Assembly (NCBI RefSeq): GCF_026151165.2
Contig: NZ_CP117849.1
Location: 2,728,001-2,792,000 of the forward strand
Direction: 5' to 3'
Length of the DNA stretch: 64,000 bases
Origin: Cryobacterium sp. SO2
GTDB lineage: Bacteria > Actinomycetota > Actinomycetes > Actinomycetales > Microbacteriaceae
In this document: positions 50,630 to 59,200 of the stretch, piece by piece
Position numbering within the stretch: the first letter of the stretch is position 1
How the letters are laid out: the number at the start of each line of letters is the position of its first letter
Program-made: the position numbers and the translations under genes
Notes under the pieces: model-generated
The model's input: only the letters and a program-made list of their open reading frames with translations
What the model was told of the DNA's origin: nothing
The model's database searches: none

Positions 50630-51325
50630 GTGAATTCTGCAGCGACGACGCCCCGTGCCCCCGAGGGCCCCACCCCCTATCGACGTCTGGTGGGCGGGGT
50701 GCGCATCCTGCTGGCCGCCCTCGTGCTGACCGCGATCATCACCCAGATCACCGACCAGATCCTCAATGACGCCTTCGACCCCGCGGCCTACTTCGGCTAC
50801 TTCACCATCCAGTCCAGCCTCATGAACGTCGTCGTTCTCGCCGTCGGCGGTGTGCTCGCGCTGCGCCTGCCCGCCGAACCCGAACTGTTGGCCCGGGTGC
50901 GGATGTCGACCCTCGCGTATGCCGTGATCACCGGGGTGGTCTACAACCTGCTGCTGCGCAACCTGCCCTCCGACGGCAGCTTCGCGGGTCTCGACTGGCC
51001 CAACGAGGTGCTGCACGTCTGGGCGCCGGCGCTGATCCTGCTGGACTGGCTGCTGGCGCCCGGCCGCCCGGCGCTGGCCTGGAAGCGCATCTGGTTCGCC
51101 CTGATCTACCCGCTGGCCTGGCTGGCCTACGCCCTGCTGCGCGGCGCCCTCACCGACTGGTGGACCTACCCGTTCCTCAATCCGGGCGAGCCGGGCGGCT
51201 GGCCGTCTGTGCTGCTCTACATCGTGGTGATCGCCGCGGTGATCGTGATGATCTCGGCCGCGGCCATCGGATTGAGCCGGGTGGGCCGCCGCGAACCTGC
51301 CCTGCTGGAGGCCGACCCGGTCTGA
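50630..51325 (+). CDS. Pr6Pr family membrane protein
   Basis: 231 residues and six membrane helices, as in the Pr6Pr family (FAR-17a/AIG1-like). Features include YFGYFTIQSSLMN near 64-76, the loop DWPNEVLHVWAPALILLDWLLAP near 125 with a central His, and WTYPFLNP near 180. The function of the bacterial family is unknown; eukaryotic relatives hydrolyse hydroxy fatty acid esters through a conserved Asn/His or Thr/His pair. Interestingly, the divergent neighbour makes hydroxy fatty acids. The start GTG is fixed by a TAACCT box. Confidence 0.85.
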   Translation: MNSAATTPRAPEGPTPYRRLVGGVRILLAALVLTAIITQITDQILNDAFDPAAYFGYFTIQSSLMNVVVLAVGGVLALRLPAEPELLARVRMSTLAYAVITGVVYNLLLRNLPSDGSFAGLDWPNEVLHVWAPALILLDWLLAPGRPALAWKRIWFALIYPLAWLAYALLRGALTDWWTYPFLNPGEPGGWPSVLLYIVVIAAVIVMISAAAIGLSRVGRREPALLEADPV

Positions 51326-51426
51326 GTGCCTGGGCTGAGTGTCACCTGCTGTTCACCTCGGCGCAGCAGACTGGGTGGAACCTGGCCGACAGGCCATGCG
51401 ATGACGCACAGTTCTGGAGGGGTGAA

Positions 51427-51858
51427 ATGAACAATCCAGCCGCCGAGTCCGCCACTGGCTCCGCCACCGAACGACCTGCAGAACACACCAGAGAACGAGA
51501 ACAGCCCTACGCCCATCTGGTCGCCGACCGCGGCCGTGAGCTGGCCGGCGCCGTGGCCGTGCTCGCCGAGGGCGAGGGCCCGCTCGTGGTGCACGGCCCC
51601 GGTGGCGAACACGCTACCGGCCTCGTGCTTGCCCTGGCCCTGCTCGCCGCCGGCCTCCCGCACGAGGAGGCCGTGGCCGCCGCACTGCCGGCCGAGCCGC
51701 AGCCGGAGGCCCTGCTGGGCGCCCTGGCGGCCATCGCCGCCCGTGGCGGCCCCGAGCCGTACCTGCTCAGGCACGGTCTCACCGTGTCGCACTTCCTTGC
51801 GCTGCGCGAGCGGTTCGCCGGCGACGACGCCGGTCTCGCGGCCGGGGATGTCAGCTGA
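51427..51858 (+). CDS. Degenerate tyrosine-phosphatase-like protein, C-terminal half
   Basis: 143 residues. The segment PLVVHGPGGEHATGLVLALALLAAGLP (residues 54-80, given as a span) lines up with the HC-x5-RTG phosphatase loop region of actinobacterial tyrosine phosphatases, but the catalytic Cys is Gly and the Arg is Ala. The end PYLLRHGLTVSHFLALRERF matches the family's C-terminal helix (span). The N-terminal lobe is missing; full enzymes have about 250 residues. RBS GGAGGGGTGAA precedes the ATG, so it is probably expressed. It may be a binding-only pseudophosphatase or a decayed gene. Confidence 0.55.
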   Translation: MNNPAAESATGSATERPAEHTREREQPYAHLVADRGRELAGAVAVLAEGEGPLVVHGPGGEHATGLVLALALLAAGLPHEEAVAAALPAEPQPEALLGALAAIAARGGPEPYLLRHGLTVSHFLALRERFAGDDAGLAAGDVS

Positions 51859-51861
51859 GCC

Positions 51862-52227
51862 TCACCGGGACAGCACCAGCCGGCGCTCGCGCAGGGCGAG
51901 GAAGAGCGGGAAGGTGAACGCGAATGCCGTGAGCAGCCCCACGACCACGTAGGCCCAGCCGAACCGCATACCCAGTCGGCGCGCCTCGACGATGATCAGG
52001 ATGCTGCCGGCGATCGCGACGACGAGCAGGTCGGTGGTCAGTGACGAGACAGCGGGCCCGCTCAGGGTCCAATCGCCGATGAAGTCGCTGGCCTGCATGA
52101 TCGCCTGGATGTTCCAGGTCCAGGTGCCGATCAGACCCACCACGGCCAGGGCGAGGTAGACGAAGGTGAGGGTGGTCCAGCCCGCGGCGGCGGACGAGGT
52201 GGCGGGGCGTTTGTCGGTTCGGCTCAT
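51862..52227 (-). CDS. DUF2834 membrane protein
   Basis: 121 residues with three hydrophobic helices (about 17-38, 58-80 and 88-110). YLALAVVGLIGTWTWNIQ near residue 25 is the DUF2834 signature. The end is basic (LRERRLVLSR), expected to be cytoplasmic. Function unknown. ATG 52227 is chosen because homology begins there; an upstream in-frame ATG would place the start across a strong hairpin. Convergent with the phosphatase-like gene, 3 bp apart. Confidence 0.75.
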   Translation of the reverse strand: MSRTDKRPATSSAAAGWTTLTFVYLALAVVGLIGTWTWNIQAIMQASDFIGDWTLSGPAVSSLTTDLLVVAIAGSILIIVEARRLGMRFGWAYVVVGLLTAFAFTFPLFLALRERRLVLSR

Positions 52228-52234
52228 GCAGACA

Positions 52235-52265
52235 GTGTGCCGCGATCTCGGTGATCGCGGCACAC
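52235..52265. terminator. 13-bp perfect inverted repeat between protease and DUF2834 genes
   Basis: The arm 52235-52247 pairs perfectly with 52253-52265 around a 5-nt loop. It is 23 bp downstream of the protease stop and 8 bp upstream of the DUF2834 start. It can be a terminator of the first gene and an operator of the second. Confidence 0.6.
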
Positions 52266-52288
52266 TCGGTTGTGACAGGCGGGTCGGC

Positions 52289-53542
52289 TCAGCCCACCGG
52301 ACCGGCGATGAGAGTGGCCGATGCGCTGTGCGCGGCGCCGGCGGCATCCACCCAGTCGATCGTCACGGTGTCGCCGGGGTTGTACCCGGCCAGGGCCGCC
52401 GAGAGGGCCGTTGCGGTGGCGACGGCGATGCCGTCGACGGCGATGATGGTGTCGCCCGCGGCCAGGCCGATCGATTCGGCCGGGGTGTCGGCGATGACGC
52501 CGGCGACGAGCGCGGCATCCGTGCTGGACGCTGTCGTGCCGGACGCTGCGCCCAGGCCGATGCCGAGGAAGGCCGGGTAGCCGACGGTGATGGTGTCGGT
52601 GTCGACGCCCGTGGCGACCGCGGCGTCGATGGCGTCGACGATCTCGAGGGCGTCTTCGATGGGGATCGCGTAGCCGGTGATGTTCGTGGTGCCGGAGGAG
52701 GCGGCGGTGTCGATGCCGATGACCTCGCCGTCGGCGTCATAGAGCGGCCCGCCGGATTCGCCGGATTCGATGTCGGCGTCGACCTCGATCAGGCCGGTGA
52801 GGTCTTCGGCGTCAGAGCCGTCGGAGTCCTGCGCGGTGATCGACTGCTCGAGGCTGAGTACGGTGCCGGCCGCGGCGGTCAGGTCGCCGGTTCCACCGGC
52901 GTTGCCCACTCCGGTCACGGCGTCGCCGACCGCGACGTCGCCGGTGGTGTCGAGGTCCGCCACGGTCAGCCCGCTCGCGTCGACGAGTTCGAGAACGGCG
53001 ATGTCGTCGGTGGCGTCGGTGCCCACCACCTCCGCGGTGTACTCGACGCCGGTGGAGACCACGGTCACCGTGATGCTGGTGGCGCCCTCCACGACGTGGT
53101 TGTTCGTGAGGATGCGGCCGTCCGAGGTGAGGATGAGGCCGGTGCCCGCGGCGGCGGCGCTCTCGTAGTCGAGCACGGTGTCGATCACGACCACGCCCGC
53201 CGACTGTTCGTCGGTGGCCGCGGTCGTCTCGAGGGTGGTCGTGGTGGACTCGCTCGTGCCGGTCTGGCCGCCGCCGTATCCGCCGGCCGGCCCGCCGAAG
53301 GACTGGCCGCCGGAGATGTCCTGGGTGGTGGAGTCGGGAGCGGTGGAGTCCTGGGTGGTGGCGGTGGTGTCGGTCTGGGTGGTCGACGAGGTCTGGGCGG
53401 ACTGGCTCTCGATGGCCCTGCTGGCGACGAAGAGGCCGGTTCCGGCGGAACCGACGACGAGCGCGGCGGCCAGGCCCATGGCCACGACGTCGCCCGTGCG
53501 CCAGCGCTGGTGGTGGGGCTTGGGTGTCTCAGACTCGCTCAT
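52289..53542 (-). CDS. HtrA-like S1C serine protease with PDZ domain, extremely acidic
   Basis: 417 residues. A short basic cytoplasmic start and one membrane helix (about 18-41) precede a Thr/Ser/Gln-rich linker to about residue 112. The chymotrypsin-fold domain has His149 (TNNHVV), Asp180 (DDIAVLEL) and Ser263 (SGESGGPL). A PDZ domain occupies about 315-410. After Arg42 the exported part contains one Arg (143) and no Lys, but many Asp and Glu. The role is extracytoplasmic protein quality control (family). The start has a GGAAAGGA Shine-Dalgarno. It is transcribed alone, downstream of sbcC on the same strand. Confidence 0.9.
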   Translation of the reverse strand: MSESETPKPHHQRWRTGDVVAMGLAAALVVGSAGTGLFVASRAIESQSAQTSSTTQTDTTATTQDSTAPDSTTQDISGGQSFGGPAGGYGGGQTGTSESTTTTLETTAATDEQSAGVVVIDTVLDYESAAAAGTGLILTSDGRILTNNHVVEGATSITVTVVSTGVEYTAEVVGTDATDDIAVLELVDASGLTVADLDTTGDVAVGDAVTGVGNAGGTGDLTAAAGTVLSLEQSITAQDSDGSDAEDLTGLIEVDADIESGESGGPLYDADGEVIGIDTAASSGTTNITGYAIPIEDALEIVDAIDAAVATGVDTDTITVGYPAFLGIGLGAASGTTASSTDAALVAGVIADTPAESIGLAAGDTIIAVDGIAVATATALSAALAGYNPGDTVTIDWVDAAGAAHSASATLIAGPVG

Positions 53543-53618
53543 GCTCTGTGTCCTTTCCTGGGCGCCCGGGGAACCGTTCGCGTCTGGATTCAGACAAGCC
53601 GTCGAAGCTATGCGTGAG

Positions 53619-56600
53619 CTATGACACAGCCGAGGAGAGCCTTTCGATTTCGCTGTAGCCCTGCGGCGTCACCCGGATCTGCAGTTTCGCCGGGATCTGC
53701 TCCTTCATCGACTCGACGTGGCTGATCAGTCCGATCGTGCGCCCGCCGGCGCGCAGGCTGTCCAGGGTGCTCATCGCGGTCTCCAGGGTCTCGGCGTCGA
53801 GCGAGCCGAAGCCCTCGTCCACGAAGAGGGTGTCCAGTGCGATGCCGCCGGCCTGGTTGGAGACCACCTCCGCCAGCCCGAGGGCCAGCGCCAGCGAGGC
53901 CAGGAACGTCTCTCCGCCGGAAAGCGAGTGGGTGGCCCTGGCCCTGCCGGTGTGCTCGTCGCGGATCGCGAGCCCGAGCCCGGCCTGGCTGCCGCGGTAC
54001 TGCAGGGCGTCGTCGTGCTCGAGCGCGTACCGGCCGCCGGTCATGGTGCGCAGCCGGTTGTTCGCGGCCGCGATGATCTCCTCGAGCTGGGCGGCGAGCA
54101 CGTAGGTCTCGAGTTTCATGCGCTTGGTGTTCGGGTCGTCCCCGTGCACCACGGCGGCCAGCTGCCGCACCTGGGCCTGGGTGGCGAGCAGGTCGGCGGC
54201 GAGGGCGAAACGGGCCCGGGCATCCGCCACGAGGACGGTGAGCGCACCGGACCGTTCGCGCAGTGACTCGCGGCGGGCCAGGCCCTCGTCGCGGGCGCGG
54301 GCGGCGGCGTCGCGCGCGAGCCGTGCCGGCGCGAGGTCGACGGGGTCCGCCGGCAGCTCGGCCAGGTCCGGTTCGGCGAGCACGCCGCGGACCGCGGCGA
54401 GTTCGTCATCGTGCGCACGGATGGCGGACCGGCCGGCCTGCACCTCGGCCGGGCTGAGCCGGGCGGCGACGGCCGCGGCTTCGTCGGCGAAGCCTTCCTC
54501 GTCCAATTGCGCGGCCAGGGCGTCCGCGATGGTCTGCTCCGCGCGTCGCCTCGCGCCGCACTGCGCCAGCGCATCCGCCAACGCGCGAGCGGCACCGAGT
54601 TCGGCCTGCAACCGGGCGGCCCGCTCGGTGACGCTGTCGAAGCCGGAGGTCTGGGCGCGCAGCCGCGTCGAGATGCCGTCCCGCTCGCTGCGATGCTCGG
54701 CCAGCTGCACCGTGGCTTCGTCCCTGGCCAGTTGCAGCGGGGCGAGCGCGTCCTGGGCCTCGGCCTGATCGGCGCGCAGCCTGGCCAGCTCGGCCTCCAG
54801 GCCCGGCACCCTGGCGAGGTGGTCTGTGGCCGTTGTCAGCGCCTGCCGGGCCAGCGTGTGGGCGTCGTCGAGGGCGTCGGCGTCGGCGTCGCCGGCGCGG
54901 GTGCGCGCTTCGGTGAGGCGGGTCTCGATCTGCCGGGTGTCGGTGCGGGCGGCGTCCACGGCGGCCTGCCGGCGATCCATCAGGCGGCGGGCCTCGTCGA
55001 GGTCGGCCTCCGTGACGGGGTCGGTCTCGCCGGTCATGGGCGCCGGGTGCTCGATGGCGCCGCAGACCGCGCAGGGGGAACCGTCGACGAGGCCGGCGGC
55101 GAGTTCGACCGCGAAGCTGCCGAGCCGGGCATCCACAAGCTCCTGGTAGGCCACGGCAGCCGCGGTGTTCTCGGCCACGGCCTCTCGTTCGGCGCGGTGC
55201 ACACCCACCTGTTCGGTCTCCAGTCGCCGCACGTCCTCGGCCGCGGCCAGGGCCGCCTCGGCCCGCGCGACGGTGGCCTCGGCCTCGGGGCAACGGGCGG
55301 CGCCCAGGCTCGCCTCGGTGAGGGCATCCGTCGCGGCGTCGATGCGTTCGGGGAGGGCGAGCAGCAGCAGCCGGGCGGTATCCAGCGCCGCGACATGGTC
55401 GGCGCAGCGCTCCGCCAGCTCCGCGATCTGGGCCTCCAGGCCGGGCAGCCGGCGCTCCTCGGCGAGCACGTCGTCCAGGCTGCCGAGCTGGCGGAGCCTG
55501 TCGTCGATGAGGGCAGCGAGACGAGAAGCGTCAGCGTCAGCGTCAGGAGCATCGGCGAGGAGTTCCTGCCAGGCGGCCCGCGCGGCGGCGTCGGCGGCGT
55601 CGGCCGCGGCCACCTCGGCGCCGACGTCGGCCAGCGCCCGCACCTGGGGCCAGACCCTGGCGGCGTGCTCGGCCAGGCGTAGGGACTCGCGTGTGGCGCT
55701 GATCTCGGCCGAGCGCTCGTCGAGTGCCTCGAGCGCCAGGGCGGCCGCGTCCCGGCGGTCCTGGCGCCGGCGCAGGTCTTCGGCGCTCTCGCAGACGAGG
55801 GAGGCGGCCGCCAAGGCGGCTGAAGCGGCCTCTGCCCGCTCGGTCGCGGCGGCGAGGCGGGTGTCGAGGGTGCGCAGGGCGGCCTCGAACCAGGCGAGGT
55901 CGGGCTGCTCGGGCTGGGCAGGGGCGCCGTCGTCGGCATCTTCGGCGTGGTCGGCGTCCTCGGCCCGCCACAGCTGCCGCAGGGTCGCGGCCACGATGCC
56001 GTCGATTTCGTGCCGCACGAGCATCAGTTCGTCGTCGAGCGCCTTGCGGCGCGCGAGCAGGTCGGCCTCCAACTGCTGAAACCGCAGGGTGCCGAACAGG
56101 GTGCGCAGCACCGTGAGCCTGTCGTCGGTCTTGGCGAGCAGGAACCGTTGGAATCGGTTCTGGGCCAGCAGGATCACCTGCAGGAACTGGTCCTGTTTGA
56201 GCGGCAGGATGCGGCTGAGCTCGTTGCCCACATCGACCGGTCGGGAAGCGATGCCGACCCAGCCGTTCAGCTCGGCGTCGAATCTGTCGAGGCGGGCATC
56301 CGGTTGCGCGGTGGTGGTGCCGACGCCGCGCTTCTTCGGCTTCTCGTACCGCGGGGTGCGGTAGACCCGGTACGACACGCCCTTGAGGGTGAATTCAAGT
56401 TCGACGAAGCTCGGGTCGTCGGGGTCGCAGTGGTCGCTGCGCAGCCGCAGTTCGCTGCCGTCGAAGCGGGGCACCGAGCCGTACAGGGCGAAGCAGATGG
56501 CGTCGAGGATGCTCGACTTGCCCGCCCCGGTCTTGCCGGTGATCAGGAAGATGCCGTCGGCGTCGAAGCGGGTGAAGTCCACCTCCTGCTCGGTCTTGTA

Positions 56601-56639
56601 GGGGCCGAACCCCGCGATGCGCAGGCTGATGATCTTCAT
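53619..56639 (-). CDS. sbcC: SbcC exonuclease subunit (Rad50-like ATPase)
   Basis: 1006 residues. Walker A is TGKTGAGKSS near 34-43. Two long Ala/Glu/Arg-rich coiled coils flank the zinc hook CAVC (523-526). The C-terminal half contains LSGGETFLASLALALGLAE and VDEGFGSLD, the signature and Walker B. With SbcD it forms the nuclease that processes hairpins and protein-blocked DNA ends. Its ATG overlaps the sbcD stop by 4 nt. The open frame extends upstream inside sbcD, which I reject. Confidence 0.95.
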   Translation of the reverse strand: MKIISLRIAGFGPYKTEQEVDFTRFDADGIFLITGKTGAGKSSILDAICFALYGSVPRFDGSELRLRSDHCDPDDPSFVELEFTLKGVSYRVYRTPRYEKPKKRGVGTTTAQPDARLDRFDAELNGWVGIASRPVDVGNELSRILPLKQDQFLQVILLAQNRFQRFLLAKTDDRLTVLRTLFGTLRFQQLEADLLARRKALDDELMLVRHEIDGIVAATLRQLWRAEDADHAEDADDGAPAQPEQPDLAWFEAALRTLDTRLAAATERAEAASAALAAASLVCESAEDLRRRQDRRDAAALALEALDERSAEISATRESLRLAEHAARVWPQVRALADVGAEVAAADAADAAARAAWQELLADAPDADADASRLAALIDDRLRQLGSLDDVLAEERRLPGLEAQIAELAERCADHVAALDTARLLLLALPERIDAATDALTEASLGAARCPEAEATVARAEAALAAAEDVRRLETEQVGVHRAEREAVAENTAAAVAYQELVDARLGSFAVELAAGLVDGSPCAVCGAIEHPAPMTGETDPVTEADLDEARRLMDRRQAAVDAARTDTRQIETRLTEARTRAGDADADALDDAHTLARQALTTATDHLARVPGLEAELARLRADQAEAQDALAPLQLARDEATVQLAEHRSERDGISTRLRAQTSGFDSVTERAARLQAELGAARALADALAQCGARRRAEQTIADALAAQLDEEGFADEAAAVAARLSPAEVQAGRSAIRAHDDELAAVRGVLAEPDLAELPADPVDLAPARLARDAAARARDEGLARRESLRERSGALTVLVADARARFALAADLLATQAQVRQLAAVVHGDDPNTKRMKLETYVLAAQLEEIIAAANNRLRTMTGGRYALEHDDALQYRGSQAGLGLAIRDEHTGRARATHSLSGGETFLASLALALGLAEVVSNQAGGIALDTLFVDEGFGSLDAETLETAMSTLDSLRAGGRTIGLISHVESMKEQIPAKLQIRVTPQGYSEIERLSSAVS

Positions 56640-57781
56640 GCCGAGGCCGCCGCAGTGGCACCAAGCACCTCGGCGACGAGCGCCCGCTCGAAGTCGCTGA
56701 GTCCCACGCCGTTGCGCACGAACTCGAGGAAGCCGGCCACGATCTCCGGGTCGCTCTTGTGCTTGACCCGGTCGGCGTAGGTGGCGATCTCGGGCGTCTC
56801 GGTCACGGCCGGGCGATGCTCGAGGGCCACGCAGTGCGGGAAGCGCTTCTGCAGGGTGCGCATGCCGTCCAGCGGACGCACCTGGTCGGTGAGCACAGCG
56901 GCCACCCAGTCGTTCTCGAAGGCCGCATAGTCGTCGTCGTGAGCGAGCGCCGCCAGGTCGCCGGTGAGCACGCTCAGGCGCCGGGGAACCGGCAGGTCCA
57001 CCCACTCGACCGCGCCGAGCCCGCTCGCGTCGAGCTCAACGAGCCAGGCTCCCCGCGGCTTGTCGGCCTCCGCGAAGGAGTAGTGCAACGGGGCCCCCGA
57101 GTAGCGCACCCTGTCGGCGATCCGGGCGCGGCCGTGGATGTGGCCGAGGGCCACGTAATCCGGCCCGTCGAAGACCTCGGCCGGCACCAGGTCGATCCCG
57201 CCGGCGCTGATGTCGCGTTCAACATCGCTGGCGGCGACTCCCGCGGCGAAGCAGTGCGAGAGCACCACCGATCGGCCGCCGCGCTCGGCGAGGTCGGCTC
57301 GCACCTGCCGCATCGCGAGGCCGAGCACCTGCTCGTGGGTCTTGAGGAGTTCGTCCGGGTAGTGGTGGCGCACCAGGGCCGGCTCGAGGAACGGGATGCC
57401 GTAGAAGTGCACTGGGCCGTGCTCGTCGTCGATCGTGATCGGGGTGCGGTACTGGTCGAACCCGGTGACCACGTGGATGCCGGCCAGTCCGGCCCACTCG
57501 GACTGGAAGCCCAGCCGAGTGGCGGAGTCGTGGTTGCCGCTGGTCATCACGACGCGGGCGCCGGTGGCGTGCAGGCGCGCCAAGGTGCCGCTGAGCAGGG
57601 CGTAGCTGTCGGCAGACGGCGTGGCCGAATCGAACACGTCGCCGGCCACGGCCACCACGTCGACACCGCGTTCGCGCACCAGATCGACGAGGGCGTCGAG
57701 CACGACGCGCAGGTGGTCGTGGGTCTGGTGGGTGTGGAAGGTGCGCCCGATGTGCCAGTCACTCGTGTGCAGGATCTTCAT
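56636..57781 (-). CDS. sbcD: SbcD exonuclease subunit (Mre11-like phosphoesterase)
   Basis: 381 residues. Metallophosphoesterase motifs: DWHIG (8-12), GDVFD near 52, SGNHDS near 91, and GHIH near 205. It is the dsDNA exonuclease and endonuclease partner of SbcC. ATG 57781 begins MKILHTSDWHIG, the invariant family start, and a TAGCGT box lies 7 nt upstream on the minus strand. Upstream in-frame codons are therefore not used. First gene of the sbcDC operon. Confidence 0.95.
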   Translation of the reverse strand: MKILHTSDWHIGRTFHTHQTHDHLRVVLDALVDLVRERGVDVVAVAGDVFDSATPSADSYALLSGTLARLHATGARVVMTSGNHDSATRLGFQSEWAGLAGIHVVTGFDQYRTPITIDDEHGPVHFYGIPFLEPALVRHHYPDELLKTHEQVLGLAMRQVRADLAERGGRSVVLSHCFAAGVAASDVERDISAGGIDLVPAEVFDGPDYVALGHIHGRARIADRVRYSGAPLHYSFAEADKPRGAWLVELDASGLGAVEWVDLPVPRRLSVLTGDLAALAHDDDYAAFENDWVAAVLTDQVRPLDGMRTLQKRFPHCVALEHRPAVTETPEIATYADRVKHKSDPEIVAGFLEFVRNGVGLSDFERALVAEVLGATAAASA

Positions 57782-57788
57782 GCCTCTC

Positions 57789-57794
57789 ACGCTA
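57789..57794 (-). promoter_or_regulatory. -10 hexamer of leaderless sbcDC promoter
   Basis: TAGCGT on the minus strand, 7 nt before the ATG at 57781. Confidence 0.55.
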
Positions 57795-57831
57795 CCGTCG
57801 GCCACCGACAGCGCTGCTCCGGTGCCCGCGC

Positions 57832-58235
57832 GTGTACATTCCCCGACGAACCCGTTTTGGCCAGCGTCGATTGGGAAGGACAGGTCAAGCCACCGCTCGC
57901 GTCAGTGGAAAGGTCCCCCTCATCAGTGGTGGAGCGCGCGGGCTCGGTGCCGCGACGGCCCGGCGTCGGGTGGAGGAGGGCACCACCCTCGCGGCCGAAC
58001 TCGGCCCGGCCCGCCGGTACGTGCACCTCGATGTCACCCACGCCCAACACTGGGATGCGGCAGTGGCCGAAGCTGTGGAGCCAAGTTCGGCATGCGTGGC
58101 CCTGCACAGGGTCGGCCGGGACGTCGAGGTGGCCAATCTGGTGCTCTTTCTGGCCAGCGACGCGTCGAGCTTCTCCACGGCGCCGAGTTCCTCACCGACG
58201 GCGGCGAGCTGAGCGGTCTGTCGCACTATCAGTAG
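57832..58235 (+). pseudogene. Short-chain dehydrogenase remnant
   Basis: The first frame shows the SDR dinucleotide loop (VSGKVPLISGGARGLGAA, residues about 24-41). It then jumps to YVHLDVTHAQHWDAAVAEAV. The catalytic Ser and YxxxK helix region is absent. The text resumes at LHRVGRDVEVANLVLFLASDASSF, the C-terminal SDR block. A frameshift in the last 40 nt separates this from the other-frame tail GAEFLTDGGELSGL, ending at 58235. At least one large internal deletion and one frameshift make this non-functional. The parent was a hydroxysteroid-dehydrogenase-like SDR of about 250 residues. Confidence 0.8.
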
Positions 58236-58240
58236 CTCTG

Positions 58241-59200
58241 TCACAGCTGAGCGCCCTTGGCACGCAAGCGGCGACTGATCCGCGCAACCAGGGTCGTCGG
58301 GTCGCGGAGATCGTCGTCGGTGAACTGCAGCACCTGCCAGCCGCGGTCCTCGAGGCGGCCGACGCGGCGGATGTCCGAGCGCCACTGCGCCCGATCGGTG
58401 CGGTGGTGGTCACCCTGATACTCGAGGAGGAGTTTGTACTCGGGGTAGACGAGGTCTCCCCTGGCCAGGAACCGTCCCTCGTCGTCGAACACGTTGTAAT
58501 TGCACTCGGGTTCGGGCAGGCAGGCGAGAACGATGATCACCCGGAGCAGCGACTCCCGCGGTGATTCGGAGCGGGTGCGGAGGAGCGGAAGGGCGGTTCG
58601 GGCGAGCCTGAGGCCTCTGCGGCTCGGGTACTTCTCCAATGCATCCGCGAGCTCGTCTCGCGTCAGGATGGGAGACTCCCAATACAGCAAGTGGTCGCCG
58701 ATGGCGACGAGCTCACCCAGGGTCAACAGCGCTGCCAGGTCCAACCAGGTGCGGGCCGGGCCGGTGAGACGCAGCGAACCCCGGTCGACGAGGTCGTCGG
58801 GTTCAATGCGCACGCTAGGGCCGACGATGTCCCGCGCCTTCATGGCGGCGGCCGGCGCAGGCACCCCGACATGCACCGGGCGCAACCGCGCCAGCCGGGT
58901 GGGCACGGGCAGGCCGAGGAGCAAGGCAGCGGTTGCATGTGAGAAGAACGCCCCGGGTGGCATCCGCACGAGAAGCGCCCGGGCCATAGCCTCCAACTCG
59001 GCACGGCGAACGGGCACCCACGCCCCGCCGTTGACGGTCGGTCCGGCCCCCTGAGAGGCGGCGGGAATGCGAACGCCCCAGAAGGGCCGGTCGAGGTCGC
59101 CGCTCCGCAACCTGGAACGACCGACCCCGGCATCGAGGGCGTCGCCCACGCGGAATGGACGATCGGCCCAACCGTCGGGCAGCGGGATACGAGCTGTCAT
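58241..59200 (-). CDS. DUF559 endonuclease-like protein
   Basis: 319 residues. The N-terminal and middle parts resemble AbiEi-type/actinobacterial proteins (FFSHATAALLLGLPVP near 82). The C-terminal DUF559 domain has the PD-(D/E)xK-like layout: Asp in RGDLVYPEYKLLLEYQGDHH, with Glu and the GDHH near residues 257-274 (given as a span), then WQVLQFTDDDL. These proteins are abundant and variable in actinobacteria and may serve in DNA repair or defence; no toxin-antitoxin partner is next to it. ATG 59200 is taken; an upstream ATG is in a region without homology. Confidence 0.78.
   Translation of the reverse strand: MTARIPLPDGWADRPFRVGDALDAGVGRSRLRSGDLDRPFWGVRIPAASQGAGPTVNGGAWVPVRRAELEAMARALLVRMPPGAFFSHATAALLLGLPVPTRLARLRPVHVGVPAPAAAMKARDIVGPSVRIEPDDLVDRGSLRLTGPARTWLDLAALLTLGELVAIGDHLLYWESPILTRDELADALEKYPSRRGLRLARTALPLLRTRSESPRESLLRVIIVLACLPEPECNYNVFDDEGRFLARGDLVYPEYKLLLEYQGDHHRTDRAQWRSDIRRVGRLEDRGWQVLQFTDDDLRDPTTLVARISRRLRAKGAQL

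Noticed and set aside
58241..59200. AbiE toxin-antitoxin locus
   Set aside because: The protein resembles AbiEi only in part and no AbiEii-type gene is adjacent.
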